Shown: one piece after another, positions 23,946 through 32,545 of the stretch | Layout: every line of letters begins with the position of its first letter | Numbering within the stretch: position 1 is the first letter of the stretch | Assembly (NCBI GenBank): GCA_025463005.1 | Contig: JAOAPR010000022.1 | Location: 1-46,007 of the forward strand | DNA: 46,007 nucleotides | Direction of reading: 5' to 3' | From: Bryobacterales bacterium | GTDB taxonomy: Bacteria > Acidobacteriota > Terriglobia > Bryobacterales > Bryobacteraceae | Program-made: the position numbers and the translations under genes | Notes under the pieces: generated by a model | The model's input: the letters and a program-made list of their open reading frames with translations, nothing else | Databases searched by the model: none | Told to the model about the DNA's origin: nothing

Positions 23946-24473
23946 ATGGCACAATCGAGACCGGTGGTTACCCCTCTGGTCGAGTTTTACAGCGGCCGCG
24001 CGCCCGATCACGCCGGACGATTCCTGAAACAGATCCAGCAGTGGCCGGACGAGCGCCTCGAAGCGGTGCACGATTTCATCCAATGGCTATTCCCGCTCGA
24101 CGAGCCAAGTCCGGTGAATCCGCTCGCGCCGGTGCTCGATCGCGAGACTGTGGACGCCTTGGTAACACAGCCGGAATTACGCGAGAATCTGCGCGTTTCT
24201 TTCTTGCGGATGCTTCGCTTCTACGGCTTGCAGAGATCACCGACGACAATCGAGCGCGCCGCGAATTTTCAAGAGCGTGCAGCGAACTGGCTACATCCGG
24301 GCAACCACAACCATCTGCGCATCACGCGTATCCTCAAGTCACTGACGCTGCTAGGGCTGGCGGAAGAAGCGCGGGCATTCCTCAAGTGCCTGGAAACGAT
24401 CTACGCGGACGAACCTGGTAAGATTTCGGCTGTTTCGCTCCGGTTCTGGCGCGCGGCTATCGGGCCGGCGTGA
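23946..24473 (+). CDS. OGFr-domain protein (opioid growth factor receptor-like region)
   Basis: A 175-residue protein from ATG 23946 (GTG 23964 is an alternative), divergent from the deacetylase. It matches the conserved OGFr domain: LVEFYSGRAPDHAGRFLKQI, LEAVHDFIQWLFPLDEPSP and VNPLAPVLDRETVDAL, then LRMLRFYGLQ and ANWLHPGNHNHLRITRILKS. The FYxG-PD/HDFIQWLFP pattern is distinctive. In animals the domain belongs to a growth-regulating receptor; the role of bacterial versions is unknown and should not be read from the name. No signal peptide, so it is probably cytoplasmic. Its last 17 bp overlap the end of the convergent PEGA gene. Confidence 0.8.
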   Translation: MAQSRPVVTPLVEFYSGRAPDHAGRFLKQIQQWPDERLEAVHDFIQWLFPLDEPSPVNPLAPVLDRETVDALVTQPELRENLRVSFLRMLRFYGLQRSPTTIERAANFQERAANWLHPGNHNHLRITRILKSLTLLGLAEEARAFLKCLETIYADEPGKISAVSLRFWRAAIGPA

Positions 24474-26613
24474 ACTTGAAGTCCGAAACGCCGATCTCGT
24501 CGTTGCCCTGTACCAGGAATCCGAACTTCCCGTCCGCGAATTTGTGGTCGGGCTTGGTCCAGGAGTCAAGCGTGATCCACTGCTGATCCTTCTGGATCCG
24601 CTGGATCAGGTGGTCGGGGGCGACTTCAATCTGGATCGCCCACGCTTTATCCTTACTTTCCACGTTGTGCTTGACCTTGAGGTGGTCGGTACTCTTGCCG
24701 TTGACCACATCCCGGATGGTGAGATTGTTTTCATCCAGCTCCGACACAACGTAGTTCTTGGAATCCACGTAATCGGTGAACCAGCGCACGCGGCCCCCGC
24801 GGAAGAGATTCCCGCCGCGGATCATGTAGACGCCGAAAGTGAAGACGCCCGTAGAGGGCAATCTGTACGTGAGGAACCCGCCGCCGCGGTGCCTCCACAC
24901 GCCGTTGTCCTGCTGCATCCACCCGTCCTGGCTCTCGAATCCATCCATGGATGAGACTCGCACCGGGGGCGGTTTCGGAATCACGGGTTCGGGCTTCGGC
25001 TCGGGAGGCGGAGGAGGCGGCGGAGCAGGTGCGCGCTCGGCCACCAGCGCCGCATCGGAGCCGCTGATGGTCACCGTCTGGCCGGCCGCAAAGTTCCGCG
25101 AAAATTGTTTGGGCGCAAACTTCTCGCGTCGCAGCCCGATGACGTGGTCTCCCGGCGTCACCGCGGCATCATGAAAGCTTCCGTCGTCCGCCACCACGCC
25201 CATGCCGCGCTGATCGAGGAAAATTTCCGCCCCTGGTGTCGCTCCTTCGATGTGCAGCGAGGCCACCTGGGCCAGCGGCTTCATCTTGAATTCCAGGCGC
25301 ACTTCGCTGCCCTTTTTCACCTCGACGGTTTGGGCCGGCGCATTCTCAAAACCACTCTTTTGTACCCGGACCTCAAGCGGCCCGATGGTCTGAATCCGCA
25401 ACTGGCCGCCTTGGGTGCGGCGAGTATATTCCTTGTTGTTCAGGAACACGCGCGCGTTATTTTCCCCGGTGAATACGATTAGCGTGCCCACGTTCCGGTC
25501 GGTCTTGAGGAATGCGGTCAGGGTGGGGCCCGGCCCAAAATCTTCCTTGATGCTGCGTGAATCGTTACCTTGCGAGATCGCGACCTCGTTCAGCCCGGGT
25601 TGGAAGTTTCTCAGGTCCACACCGGCGGGACCGGCGTTGTCTTCTCCCTGTCCGTTTACGGCCAGCTTCCACGGACCGGAGCTGGTGATCAAGCGTGCAT
25701 GTCCCGCGAAGCTCGATACCAGCATGGCCAGCACGTTTCGCGCGCTCACGGTTCCACTCACCACCGGCTGCCTGGCGGGAGCCAGATCGAAGTTGAAGGA
25801 CGCCTCCGCGTTGGCCCCGGTCACCGAGATGCTGTGCCTGCCAGGCGGAACTCTCTCAAAAAGATACTGGCCATCCTGCAAGTCGACGGGTGGCTGTGTG
25901 TCCAGGACTACCTTGCCCTGGGCCAGGTCGGAAAGGATTCTGACGTTCTGGGGGCGCGCCTCCAGCGTTAAGTTCAGCGTCTCCGGTTTTCCCAGAACCA
26001 GACTGACACCGCTAGCGGCGGGCTCATACCCATCGAGAAACGCAGTGATCTGATACGCTCCCGGCGGAAGCGCGACACGGCAATCCGACGTGCATTTGTT
26101 TTCGCCGTTCACGCGAATGGAGGCCCCGGGGGGCGTGGTGGCAATCTGGACCATCACGTCGGTGGCAGTTAGGTCCGATAAGCTCAGATTGCGCCGGCGC
26201 GCGACATTCACCAGGATCACGATCAGGATTAGCGAAAGCGCTACGCCCGCCGCTACGCCCGTCCAGAGAGCGCGCTTCCATTCCATGGGCGGCTCGATTC
26301 TCTGGTCGGAAGGCTGGCGAGCTTCCGCCACCGGAATGGACGGGAGCGTGGGTATGAAGCTTCCGTCCGGAATCGTTGATGGCGCTGTATCAATGGTGGG
26401 GGGTGTTGAGGGCGTGAGCCGCGCCTTGCGGCTCAGTACCAGCCGCTTGGCTTCCTCGGCGGCTTTCTGAACCTCCGGATCCCCCGGATTTTCGCGGGCA
26501 ACCTGCTCGATACGGTGACGAATCGGCTCCAGATGGGCTAAATCCCCGGCCAGATCCACCTGGTAGCCGAGTTCCTTGATTTCCTCAAGGGCCTTCAGGT
26601 TTTCAGCTCCCAC
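24457..26613 (-). CDS. PEGA-repeat membrane protein with C-terminal LamG/DUF1080-like domain
   Basis: A 718-residue protein from GTG 26613. Order: cytoplasmic helical segment (1-65), Pro/Thr-rich stretch (66-110), one transmembrane helix (about 116-138), then an extracytoplasmic run of PEGA-like beta repeats (TPPGASIRVNGENKCTSDC, ALPPGAYQITAFLDGY, a further EGATPGAEIFLDQRG copy near 440). A Pro/Glu spacer follows (PAPPPPPPPEPKPEP), then a C-terminal jelly-roll-like domain of about 170 residues with GFESQDGW..., RGGRVRWFTDY and DGKFGFLVQGNDEIGVSDF, the pattern of DUF1080/LamG-type sugar- or wall-binding domains. Probably a surface or wall-anchoring protein. It lies between the OGFr gene and glycosyltransferase genes. 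Function inferred from domains only. Confidence 0.78.
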   Translation of the reverse strand: MGAENLKALEEIKELGYQVDLAGDLAHLEPIRHRIEQVARENPGDPEVQKAAEEAKRLVLSRKARLTPSTPPTIDTAPSTIPDGSFIPTLPSIPVAEARQPSDQRIEPPMEWKRALWTGVAAGVALSLILIVILVNVARRRNLSLSDLTATDVMVQIATTPPGASIRVNGENKCTSDCRVALPPGAYQITAFLDGYEPAASGVSLVLGKPETLNLTLEARPQNVRILSDLAQGKVVLDTQPPVDLQDGQYLFERVPPGRHSISVTGANAEASFNFDLAPARQPVVSGTVSARNVLAMLVSSFAGHARLITSSGPWKLAVNGQGEDNAGPAGVDLRNFQPGLNEVAISQGNDSRSIKEDFGPGPTLTAFLKTDRNVGTLIVFTGENNARVFLNNKEYTRRTQGGQLRIQTIGPLEVRVQKSGFENAPAQTVEVKKGSEVRLEFKMKPLAQVASLHIEGATPGAEIFLDQRGMGVVADDGSFHDAAVTPGDHVIGLRREKFAPKQFSRNFAAGQTVTISGSDAALVAERAPAPPPPPPPEPKPEPVIPKPPPVRVSSMDGFESQDGWMQQDNGVWRHRGGGFLTYRLPSTGVFTFGVYMIRGGNLFRGGRVRWFTDYVDSKNYVVSELDENNLTIRDVVNGKSTDHLKVKHNVESKDKAWAIQIEVAPDHLIQRIQKDQQWITLDSWTKPDHKFADGKFGFLVQGNDEIGVSDFKFTPAR

Positions 26614-26629
26614 GATGCTATCCTACACT
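26601..26629 (+). promoter_or_regulatory. Candidate promoter, leaderless start of the first glycosyltransferase gene
   Basis: TTCAGC (26601-26606), 17-bp spacer, TACACT (26624-26629), then 6 nt to GTG 26636. The predicted transcription start coincides with the start codon, and no Shine-Dalgarno is present. Confidence 0.4.
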
Positions 26630-26635
26630 AGCGCC

Positions 26636-27718
26636 GTGACTATCGCCCTCGACGCGACTCCCCTTACGCAATCGGCAGGAGGCATCGGCCGCTACACCCT
26701 GGAACTGGCCCTGGCTCTCGCGTCCGCGTACCCCAACGACCAGTACTGGCTGCTCTCGGATCAGCCCTTTTCCCCGCCCCATGCTCCTCGCAATCTGCAT
26801 GCCGGGAGCGGCCCGAGAAATCCGGCCGAGCGGAAATGGTGGCTATGGGGGCTGGATCGGGAAATGCGGCGCCGCGGAGTCGAATTGTTCCACGGAACGG
26901 ATTATTCGGTTCCCTACGTCCCCTTGAGGCCCAGCGTGATGACTGTGCACGATCTGAGCCCATGGCTCGATCCCTCCTGGCAGCCCGACGCATCGCGCGT
27001 GCGGCGGCGAACGCCTCGCCTGCTCCGGATGGGTCTGGCGACCATGGTCATCACTCCCAGCGAGGCCGTTCGACATGCCGCCATCGAACGCTTTCGGCTT
27101 GCGCCGGATCGCGTAGTGGCCGTGCCGCTCGCAGCCAACAGTTCTTTCCGGCCAGCGCCCGCTGCAGCATCGGGCAACATTCCGTATTTCTTGTTCGTCG
27201 GGACCCGCGAGCCGCGAAAGAACATCGCGCGGCTGGTGGAGGCGTGGCGGAAAGTCCGGAGCACGTTGCTGATAGACCTGGTGCTGGTGGGCCGGGCCCG
27301 CACGGATTTCGCGGTGCTGCCGGAAGAACCCGGGCTGCGAGTGCTCGGCGAAATTCCCGACTCGGATCTGCCTGGTTTGTACTCCGGCGCGCTGGCCTGC
27401 GTTTATCCGTCGCTCTACGAGGGATTCGGATTGCCCGTACTAGAGGCGATGCAATGCGGCGCGCTGGTGATTACTTCGCGCGATCCGGCCATCTTAGAGG
27501 TAAGCGGGGGGGGCAGTGGCGGCGCGGCGTTGCATGTGGACGCAGAGGACACAGCGGCGCTGGCGGAAACAATGCAAGCCGTGGCCGCAGATCCCGGTCG
27601 ATTCGCAGAATTTCGGACGAAAGCCCTGGCGCGCGCTGCCCAGTTCAGCTGGCATGAAACTGCTCGCCGCACCCGGGAGGTGTATGACGCCGCCGCGCAC
27701 ATCTTTCGCCACCGGTAG
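26636..27718 (+). CDS. Glycosyltransferase, GT4 family
   Basis: About 360 residues. GTG 26636 (MTIALDATPLTQSAGGIGRY) fits the family start; ATG 26615 is an alternative and the frame reaches 26576. GT-B features: SAGGIGRYTLELALAL, FVGTREPRKNIARLVEAW in the donor-binding half, LGEIPDSDLPGLYSGALACV, and YPSLYEGFGLPVLEAMQCG with the EX7E-type glutamates. It should transfer a sugar from a nucleotide donor to a glycan or lipid acceptor in the cytoplasm. The next glycosyltransferase gene begins inside its 3' end, so the two are translated together. Confidence 0.88.
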   Translation: MTIALDATPLTQSAGGIGRYTLELALALASAYPNDQYWLLSDQPFSPPHAPRNLHAGSGPRNPAERKWWLWGLDREMRRRGVELFHGTDYSVPYVPLRPSVMTVHDLSPWLDPSWQPDASRVRRRTPRLLRMGLATMVITPSEAVRHAAIERFRLAPDRVVAVPLAANSSFRPAPAAASGNIPYFLFVGTREPRKNIARLVEAWRKVRSTLLIDLVLVGRARTDFAVLPEEPGLRVLGEIPDSDLPGLYSGALACVYPSLYEGFGLPVLEAMQCGALVITSRDPAILEVSGGGSGGAALHVDAEDTAALAETMQAVAADPGRFAEFRTKALARAAQFSWHETARRTREVYDAAAHIFRHR

Positions 27719-28820
27719 CGCGCTGTTTCTCACGCCCGAAGAGCCGAAGATCGGTTTTGGCGGAGGCGGTCTGCGGTCGGCGTCGCTCCTGGCGTATTTG
27801 CAGAACAAGTACACCGTTCAGCCGGTCACGTTTTCGCTGCGACCCCACTCCCGGAGCGTCGCGGCGCGCGTCTGGCGAAATACGATCCGCTTGGCGCAGG
27901 GACGCCCTCCGTTGTTCGACCGCTATTCCGGCTACGAGCATCAGCTTTCCGCGGCTATCAGGGGGCGCTATGCGGTGGGTGTGGTGGAACACTTCTGGTG
28001 CGCTTCCTACGCGCCGGTGCTGCGAACCTGCTGCGACCGGCTGGTGCTCGATCTGCACAATATCGAGAGCCAACTGGCGCGGACCCATGCTCGCGCCGCA
28101 CGCTGGCCGGCTTCCTGGGCGTCGGAGCGATTTGCGGAATCCTACCAGCGCCTGGAGCGCAGATGGCTGTCCCAGTACGATGTGATTCTGGCCGCCTCGG
28201 AAGACGATCGCCGCCGCATCTGGCACCGAGATGTGAACCCCGACATCCGCGTGTTTCCCAATGCCCTGCCCGAAATCCCGCGGCCGCACGTAGCGGAAGC
28301 CGACGCGATCGTCTTCAGTGGGAACCTCGAATACCACCCCAATGTCGAAGCAGTGCGCTGGTTCCGCGCGCGGATCTGGCCGCGCGTGCGAGAGAGGGCG
28401 CCCGCGATCGAATGGCGCTTGCTGGGCTCGAATCCCGCGGCAGTCGCGCAGTTCACCGGCGGCGATACGCGCATCCGCGTGGTGGGACCCGTAAACGACG
28501 CGGTGGAGCACCTGGCAGAAGCCAAAGTGTGTCTCGCGCCGCTGCTTTCCGGCAGCGGAACCCGCTTCAAGATCCTGGAAGCTTGGGCCGCGGGACGCGC
28601 CGTGGTGTCGACTACTCTCGGCGCAGAAGGTCTTGACGCGCGTGCCGGCGAGCACCTGCTACTGGCCGATAATCCGGATGATTTCGCCGATGCGGTGCTG
28701 CGGCTGTGGAACGATCCTGCGTTGCGGGCGCAACTCGGCGATGCGGGTCGGGCCCTTTACGAGGAGCGATTCACCTGGCCGGCCGCGTGGCGGAAGTTGG
28801 AAGAAGCAGGAGGGATCTGA
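27684..28820 (+). CDS. Glycosyltransferase, GT-B fold (second of a pair)
   Basis: A 378-residue protein. ATG 27684 with GGGAGG 3 nt upstream, overlapping the previous gene by 35 bp; the frame is open to 27516 but that is inside the first gene. Features: FLTPEEPKIGFGGGGLRSAS at the N-terminus, LDLHNIESQLARTHAR, IVFSGNLEYHPNVEAVRWF, and the donor-site end LLSGSGTRFKILEAWAAGRA followed by VVSTTLGAEGL. This is the pattern of sugar transferases with the Glyco_trans_1_4-type C-terminal domain. Substrates unknown. It acts presumably after or with its neighbour in assembling a short glycan. Confidence 0.87.
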   Translation: MTPPRTSFATGSALFLTPEEPKIGFGGGGLRSASLLAYLQNKYTVQPVTFSLRPHSRSVAARVWRNTIRLAQGRPPLFDRYSGYEHQLSAAIRGRYAVGVVEHFWCASYAPVLRTCCDRLVLDLHNIESQLARTHARAARWPASWASERFAESYQRLERRWLSQYDVILAASEDDRRRIWHRDVNPDIRVFPNALPEIPRPHVAEADAIVFSGNLEYHPNVEAVRWFRARIWPRVRERAPAIEWRLLGSNPAAVAQFTGGDTRIRVVGPVNDAVEHLAEAKVCLAPLLSGSGTRFKILEAWAAGRAVVSTTLGAEGLDARAGEHLLLADNPDDFADAVLRLWNDPALRAQLGDAGRALYEERFTWPAAWRKLEEAGGI

Positions 28821-28874
28821 GTGTCGAGGGCATCCATCACCAGCAATCGGCTATCATCATGAAGTCAGGGGCGC

Positions 28875-29189
28875 ATGCGAACGCGGTCGATCTGGTGCAC
28901 AATCTGGATTTTGGGCGCACTGCTGCTGATCGCATCGGTGGATACGATACCCGACCCGCCGGCGGTGAACCCGCATACGGTGACCGTCAAGGTCCCTGGA
29001 CCATGCGTCGACGGCGGATGCGGCCCGTCCGGAAACGCCAGTTCGCCTGATCTTCTGGCTCAATCCCAGGCCCGATCGACCATTTTCGTCACATGTATCC
29101 AGGCGGATTGTCCCACCGCCTTGCCGGCCCAAACCAGACAGGCGGCGGATCCATCTCCGCCGATCCTGGCAGATCCTTCTCAATCGTAA
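28875..29189 (+). CDS. Small secreted or anchored protein, unknown
   Basis: A 104-residue open frame from ATG 28875, with AGGGG 3 nt upstream. A signal peptide (about residues 7-22, WCTIWILGALLLIASV) leads into a Pro-rich mature part, DTIPDPPAVNPHTVTVKVPG, with four cysteines in CVDGGC and TCIQADC, which could form disulfides. No family recognised. It is supported by signal peptide, Shine-Dalgarno and position between co-directional genes, but it is short and could be spurious. Confidence 0.5.
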   Translation: MRTRSIWCTIWILGALLLIASVDTIPDPPAVNPHTVTVKVPGPCVDGGCGPSGNASSPDLLAQSQARSTIFVTCIQADCPTALPAQTRQAADPSPPILADPSQS

Positions 29190-29313
29190 GACTCCCTGTC
29201 CGCGGTCCTTCGCCGAAAGTGACAACTTTTTGAAACGGCGGACGCCCGCGGCTGTCAGATTGCGTGAAAGGACTCTGCCTTCAGGAATCCCTGACAGGCA
29301 GAGAACGAATAGA

Positions 29314-30324
29314 GTGAAGACTTCCGAGATTCTAAGAGCCTGGCGCAGGATTTTAAAGGGGGAGCGACCCTCCCTCTCGATCGAAATTACGCGGGAGTGC
29401 CCGCTGCGTTGTCCCGGATGCTACGCGTACGACGACGGGCATCTTGGCGGCGGCATCACCCTGCGCGGTCTTCGGGATCGCAAGGGGCAGGAACTCATTG
29501 ATGGCGTATTGGAAGTCGTCGATCGTCTCAAGCCGTTGCATCTTTCGCTGGTGGGGGGCGATCCGCTAGTCCGCTACCGTGAGCTCGAAACGATGGTCCC
29601 GCTGCTGCTGGACCGCGGCATACACGTCCAAGTAGTGACCAGCGCGTTCCGCCCGATGGCGCCGGCGTGGGCCACTTTCCCGCACATGAATGTAGTGGTG
29701 TCGATCGATGGGCTCCGGCCGGAACACGACGTTCGGCGAGCCCCGGCGACGTATGATCGAATCCTGCAGAATATCGCCGACCAGCAGATCACCATCCACT
29801 GCACCGTCACCGGCCAGATGATGAAACGGCCGGGCTATTTGCGGGAGTTTCTGGAGTTCTGGCATCCGCGGTCCGAGATCCGCAAGATCTGGTTCAGCCT
29901 GTTCACGCCGCAGGTGGGCGATAAACTCCCCGAAATGCTGGAACCCCACGAGCGCCGGCAGGCCATCGCGGACATGCTGGAGCTGCGGATGCAATTTCCC
30001 AAGCTGGATATGCCGGATGGGCTGGTCCGGCAGTTCGCGACGCCGCCGCACAGTCCCAAGGACTGTGTGTTTGCGCTCACCACCCGGACCATTTCCGCCG
30101 ATCTTGAAACCAAGATCGTTCCGTGTCAATTTGGCGGGACTCCGGACTGCGCGTCGTGCGGATGCGTCGCCTCCATGGGACTCGCGGCCGTGGCAGCGCA
30201 TAAACTAGGAGGATTCATTCCGGTAGGGGCCATCTTCAAGGCCTCGGTGAAGATCGGGCAGATGTGGGCCAAGAAGAACGGAGAATTGCCGGCAATTCCG
30301 GAAAGGCTGAGAGTACTGCCTTAA
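29314..30324 (+). CDS. Radical SAM protein with C-terminal cysteine cluster
   Basis: About 336 residues from GTG 29314 (MKTSEILRAWRRIL); the frame opens at TTG 29230, and the longer N-terminus is Arg-rich and unconvincing. The radical SAM cluster is CPLRCPGCYAY (Cys29, Cys33, Cys36). SAM-binding parts follow: LSLVGGDPLVRY, VVVSIDGLRPEHD, then YDRILQNI. At the C-terminus DCVFALTTRTISADLETKIV is followed by CQFGGTPDCASCGCVA, a twitch/SPASM-like cluster that may hold a second Fe-S centre. The CYAYDDGH variant resembles lipid- or cofactor-modifying radical SAM enzymes. Reaction unknown. It sits between glycosyltransferases and a class II aldolase. Confidence 0.85.
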   Translation: MKTSEILRAWRRILKGERPSLSIEITRECPLRCPGCYAYDDGHLGGGITLRGLRDRKGQELIDGVLEVVDRLKPLHLSLVGGDPLVRYRELETMVPLLLDRGIHVQVVTSAFRPMAPAWATFPHMNVVVSIDGLRPEHDVRRAPATYDRILQNIADQQITIHCTVTGQMMKRPGYLREFLEFWHPRSEIRKIWFSLFTPQVGDKLPEMLEPHERRQAIADMLELRMQFPKLDMPDGLVRQFATPPHSPKDCVFALTTRTISADLETKIVPCQFGGTPDCASCGCVASMGLAAVAAHKLGGFIPVGAIFKASVKIGQMWAKKNGELPAIPERLRVLP

Positions 30325-30361
30325 GAGCCGCTGGCTTAAGAGCGTCAGAATGGAGCTGTAG

Positions 30362-31402
30362 ATGATGAAGGACGGATCGGTTAATCAGGATCTCCGGCCA
30401 GGCCTCTGCCCGCTGCTGGAATTGGCCGCGCGAGTGGGTCGCGATCCGCTGCTCACGCAAGCCAGCACCGGAAATATTTCCATGAAGCTGGAGGGTGTGT
30501 TGTGGGTTAAAGCATCGGGCAAGTGGCTGGCCGACGCTGCCGACGACCAGATTCTGATTCCGCTTGATTTGGCGGGCGTCCACGCGAGCATATGGCAGAA
30601 TCTGGATCCGGCGGAATGCTATCCGAACGCGTCCATCGAAACCGCCATGCACGTGACGCTGCCGCATCCGGTGGTGCTGCACGTGCATTCCGTCAACACC
30701 ATTGCTTGGGCCATCCGGCAAGATGCGGCTGCGCAGCTCGCGACCCGGTTGGAAGGGCTGCGCTGGCAGTGGATCCCCTATGTGGCCTCAGGCCTGCCGC
30801 TGGCCGGGGAAATTGAAAGAGTTCTTTCCATACGTCCCGATACCGATGTGCTAGTGCTCGGAAATCACGGTCTGGTGCTGGGCGGCAAGGACTGTCATGC
30901 GACCGCAGAGCTTCTGACTGAAGTAGAGCGGCGACTGGCGATCCCAGCGCGCCAGGCGCATCCGGCGGATTATGCCGTGCTCGCGGAACTCGCCGCGGAA
31001 TCTCACTGGGCCCTCCCCGACGACGACGCCATTCATGCGCTGGCGACGGATCCGGTATCGCGAAAGATCCTGGAGGGAGGCTTCCTGTATCCGTGTCAGG
31101 CGATTTTCTCGGACGCAAGCACGCCCGAATTATTCCGCGCTGCGCCTGCGCCCGATCCGGATCTCGCCGACGCGTGGAAAAATCAATACGCAGACCGGCC
31201 GTTTCTGATCGTCAAGGGACGCGGAGTTGTGATCAACCGGACCATGACGCCGGCCGACACCGCGATGCTGAGCGGCCTGGCGCAAGTGGTCCAGCGCACT
31301 AGTCCCGCGGCCGCCCTTCGCTACCTGACCGAAGCCGAGGTCGCGGCGGGATCGAGCACGGTAGCTTTTCGATACCGCGAACTCGCCAACGCGAGCCATT
31401 GA
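30362..31402 (+). CDS. Class II aldolase/adducin-family protein
   Basis: A 346-residue protein starting at ATG 30362 with GGAG 7 nt upstream. Aldolase features: TGNISMKLEGVLWVKASGKW (phosphate/substrate loop), SIETAMH with Glu93, metal ligands in LHVHSVN (His107, His109), and the GNHGLVLGGKDCHA histidine. Family enzymes cleave or form sugar phosphates such as rhamnulose- or fuculose-1-phosphate. The chain is longer than the usual 215-250 residues because of a C-terminal extension (from about 210) without catalytic motifs, as in RhaD-like and bifunctional members. Substrate unknown. Confidence 0.85.
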   Translation: MMKDGSVNQDLRPGLCPLLELAARVGRDPLLTQASTGNISMKLEGVLWVKASGKWLADAADDQILIPLDLAGVHASIWQNLDPAECYPNASIETAMHVTLPHPVVLHVHSVNTIAWAIRQDAAAQLATRLEGLRWQWIPYVASGLPLAGEIERVLSIRPDTDVLVLGNHGLVLGGKDCHATAELLTEVERRLAIPARQAHPADYAVLAELAAESHWALPDDDAIHALATDPVSRKILEGGFLYPCQAIFSDASTPELFRAAPAPDPDLADAWKNQYADRPFLIVKGRGVVINRTMTPADTAMLSGLAQVVQRTSPAAALRYLTEAEVAAGSSTVAFRYRELANASH

Positions 31403-31450
31403 GACTAGAAGACTCCCACGGTTGGCCCCCCAGTTGCTCAATAAAGCTTC

Positions 31451-32521
31451 GTGGTCAATGTAACTCCAGGCAATTACTCGGCCAAGATTTCCGCCACGAA
31501 AATACTGCGCGTCGCGCTCGTAATCTTTTTCACCATAATCTTCCCGTCGGCCAGCAAGTCAGCCAAGAAGTCGTCTCGGCCCGTTGAAGAAGATGGCCGC
31601 GGTATAGCCGTGCTCTGGCGCGACCCTGCGGGCGCCCGGCGCGACCTCTTTTACGGTATCGGCGGAAAGGGCCACGCCCCCACCGGCGAGAGCTTCGCCT
31701 TCGTCAAAGAAGACCTGGACGGCTCCAACCCGAAGTTTCTGGTCCAGGATTCGGCGGGGGTGAAATGGAAAGTCAAACTGGGTGCCGAGGCGGAACCGGA
31801 AGTGGCGGCCTCGCGACTGGTGTGGGCAGCGGGATATTTCACGGACGAAGATTACTTCCTGGCGAAAATTCGAGTGGCTGGCGTTCCCGAAAAGCTGCAT
31901 CGCGGTCGAGAGCTGGTCGCATCCGATGGAACCATGCGGAAGGTGCGGCTCAAACGGGAAGGCGAGGATCGGAAAAAGATCGGTATCTGGAAATGGAAGG
32001 AGGCTCCTTTCGCGGGCACTCGCGAGTTTAACGGGCTCCGGGTTCTGATGGCCCTCATTAACAACTGGGACGTGAAAGACGAAAATAATGCCGTGTATCG
32101 GGCCAAATCCGGTAGTCAGGCGGAAAGTCGCGAAGAAATCTACCTGGTAAGCGATCTTGGAGCGAGTTTCGGCACCAACGGGATCGTCCGAGGCGTGGAA
32201 CGATCTCGCGGAAATCTGGATTCGTATCTCACTTCGGCGTTTATCAAAAAAGCGACTCCCGATTTCGTCGATTTTGCGACGCCGGCCCGCGCGCCCTGGC
32301 AAGTGATGGGGAAGCCAGCTCGCTATCTGGACCGTTTACACCTGCTGTGGATCGGCGAGAAAGTTCCGCGCAACGATGCCAAGTGGATGGGGCAACTGCT
32401 GGCCCAGCTATCTCCCCAGCAGATTCGGGATGCATTTCGCGCCGCGGGTTTCTCTGAAGCGGACGTCGAAGGATTCGCCGACACCATGAAATATCGAATC
32501 GGCGAGCTCGCTGCTCTGTAA
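31451..32521 (+). CDS. Membrane-anchored protein with atypical-kinase-like motifs
   Basis: A 356-residue protein from GTG 31451. One N-terminal hydrophobic segment (about 18-35) acts as signal or anchor, so most of the protein is outside the cytoplasm. The body has three features in the order seen in HipA/PI4K/Fam20-type kinases: a lysine strand KWKVKLG (107-111) followed by EPEVAASRLVWAAGY, a catalytic-loop-like INNWDVKDENNAVY (Asp207, Asn212/213), and a DFG-like LVSDLGASFGTNG (Asp235). This assignment is my inference from motif order; no overall family is recognised. The C-terminal part is helical. A HEAT-repeat secreted protein gene follows 24 bp later. Confidence 0.6.
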   Translation: MVNVTPGNYSAKISATKILRVALVIFFTIIFPSASKSAKKSSRPVEEDGRGIAVLWRDPAGARRDLFYGIGGKGHAPTGESFAFVKEDLDGSNPKFLVQDSAGVKWKVKLGAEAEPEVAASRLVWAAGYFTDEDYFLAKIRVAGVPEKLHRGRELVASDGTMRKVRLKREGEDRKKIGIWKWKEAPFAGTREFNGLRVLMALINNWDVKDENNAVYRAKSGSQAESREEIYLVSDLGASFGTNGIVRGVERSRGNLDSYLTSAFIKKATPDFVDFATPARAPWQVMGKPARYLDRLHLLWIGEKVPRNDAKWMGQLLAQLSPQQIRDAFRAAGFSEADVEGFADTMKYRIGELAAL

Positions 32522-32545
32522 TTCGCTTACGGAAGGAGGAAGCTT

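Noticed and set aside
27645-28655. Minus-strand open frame (336 codons) opposite the second glycosyltransferase
   Set aside because: Arg/Gly-rich shadow of a gene with clear GT-B motifs.
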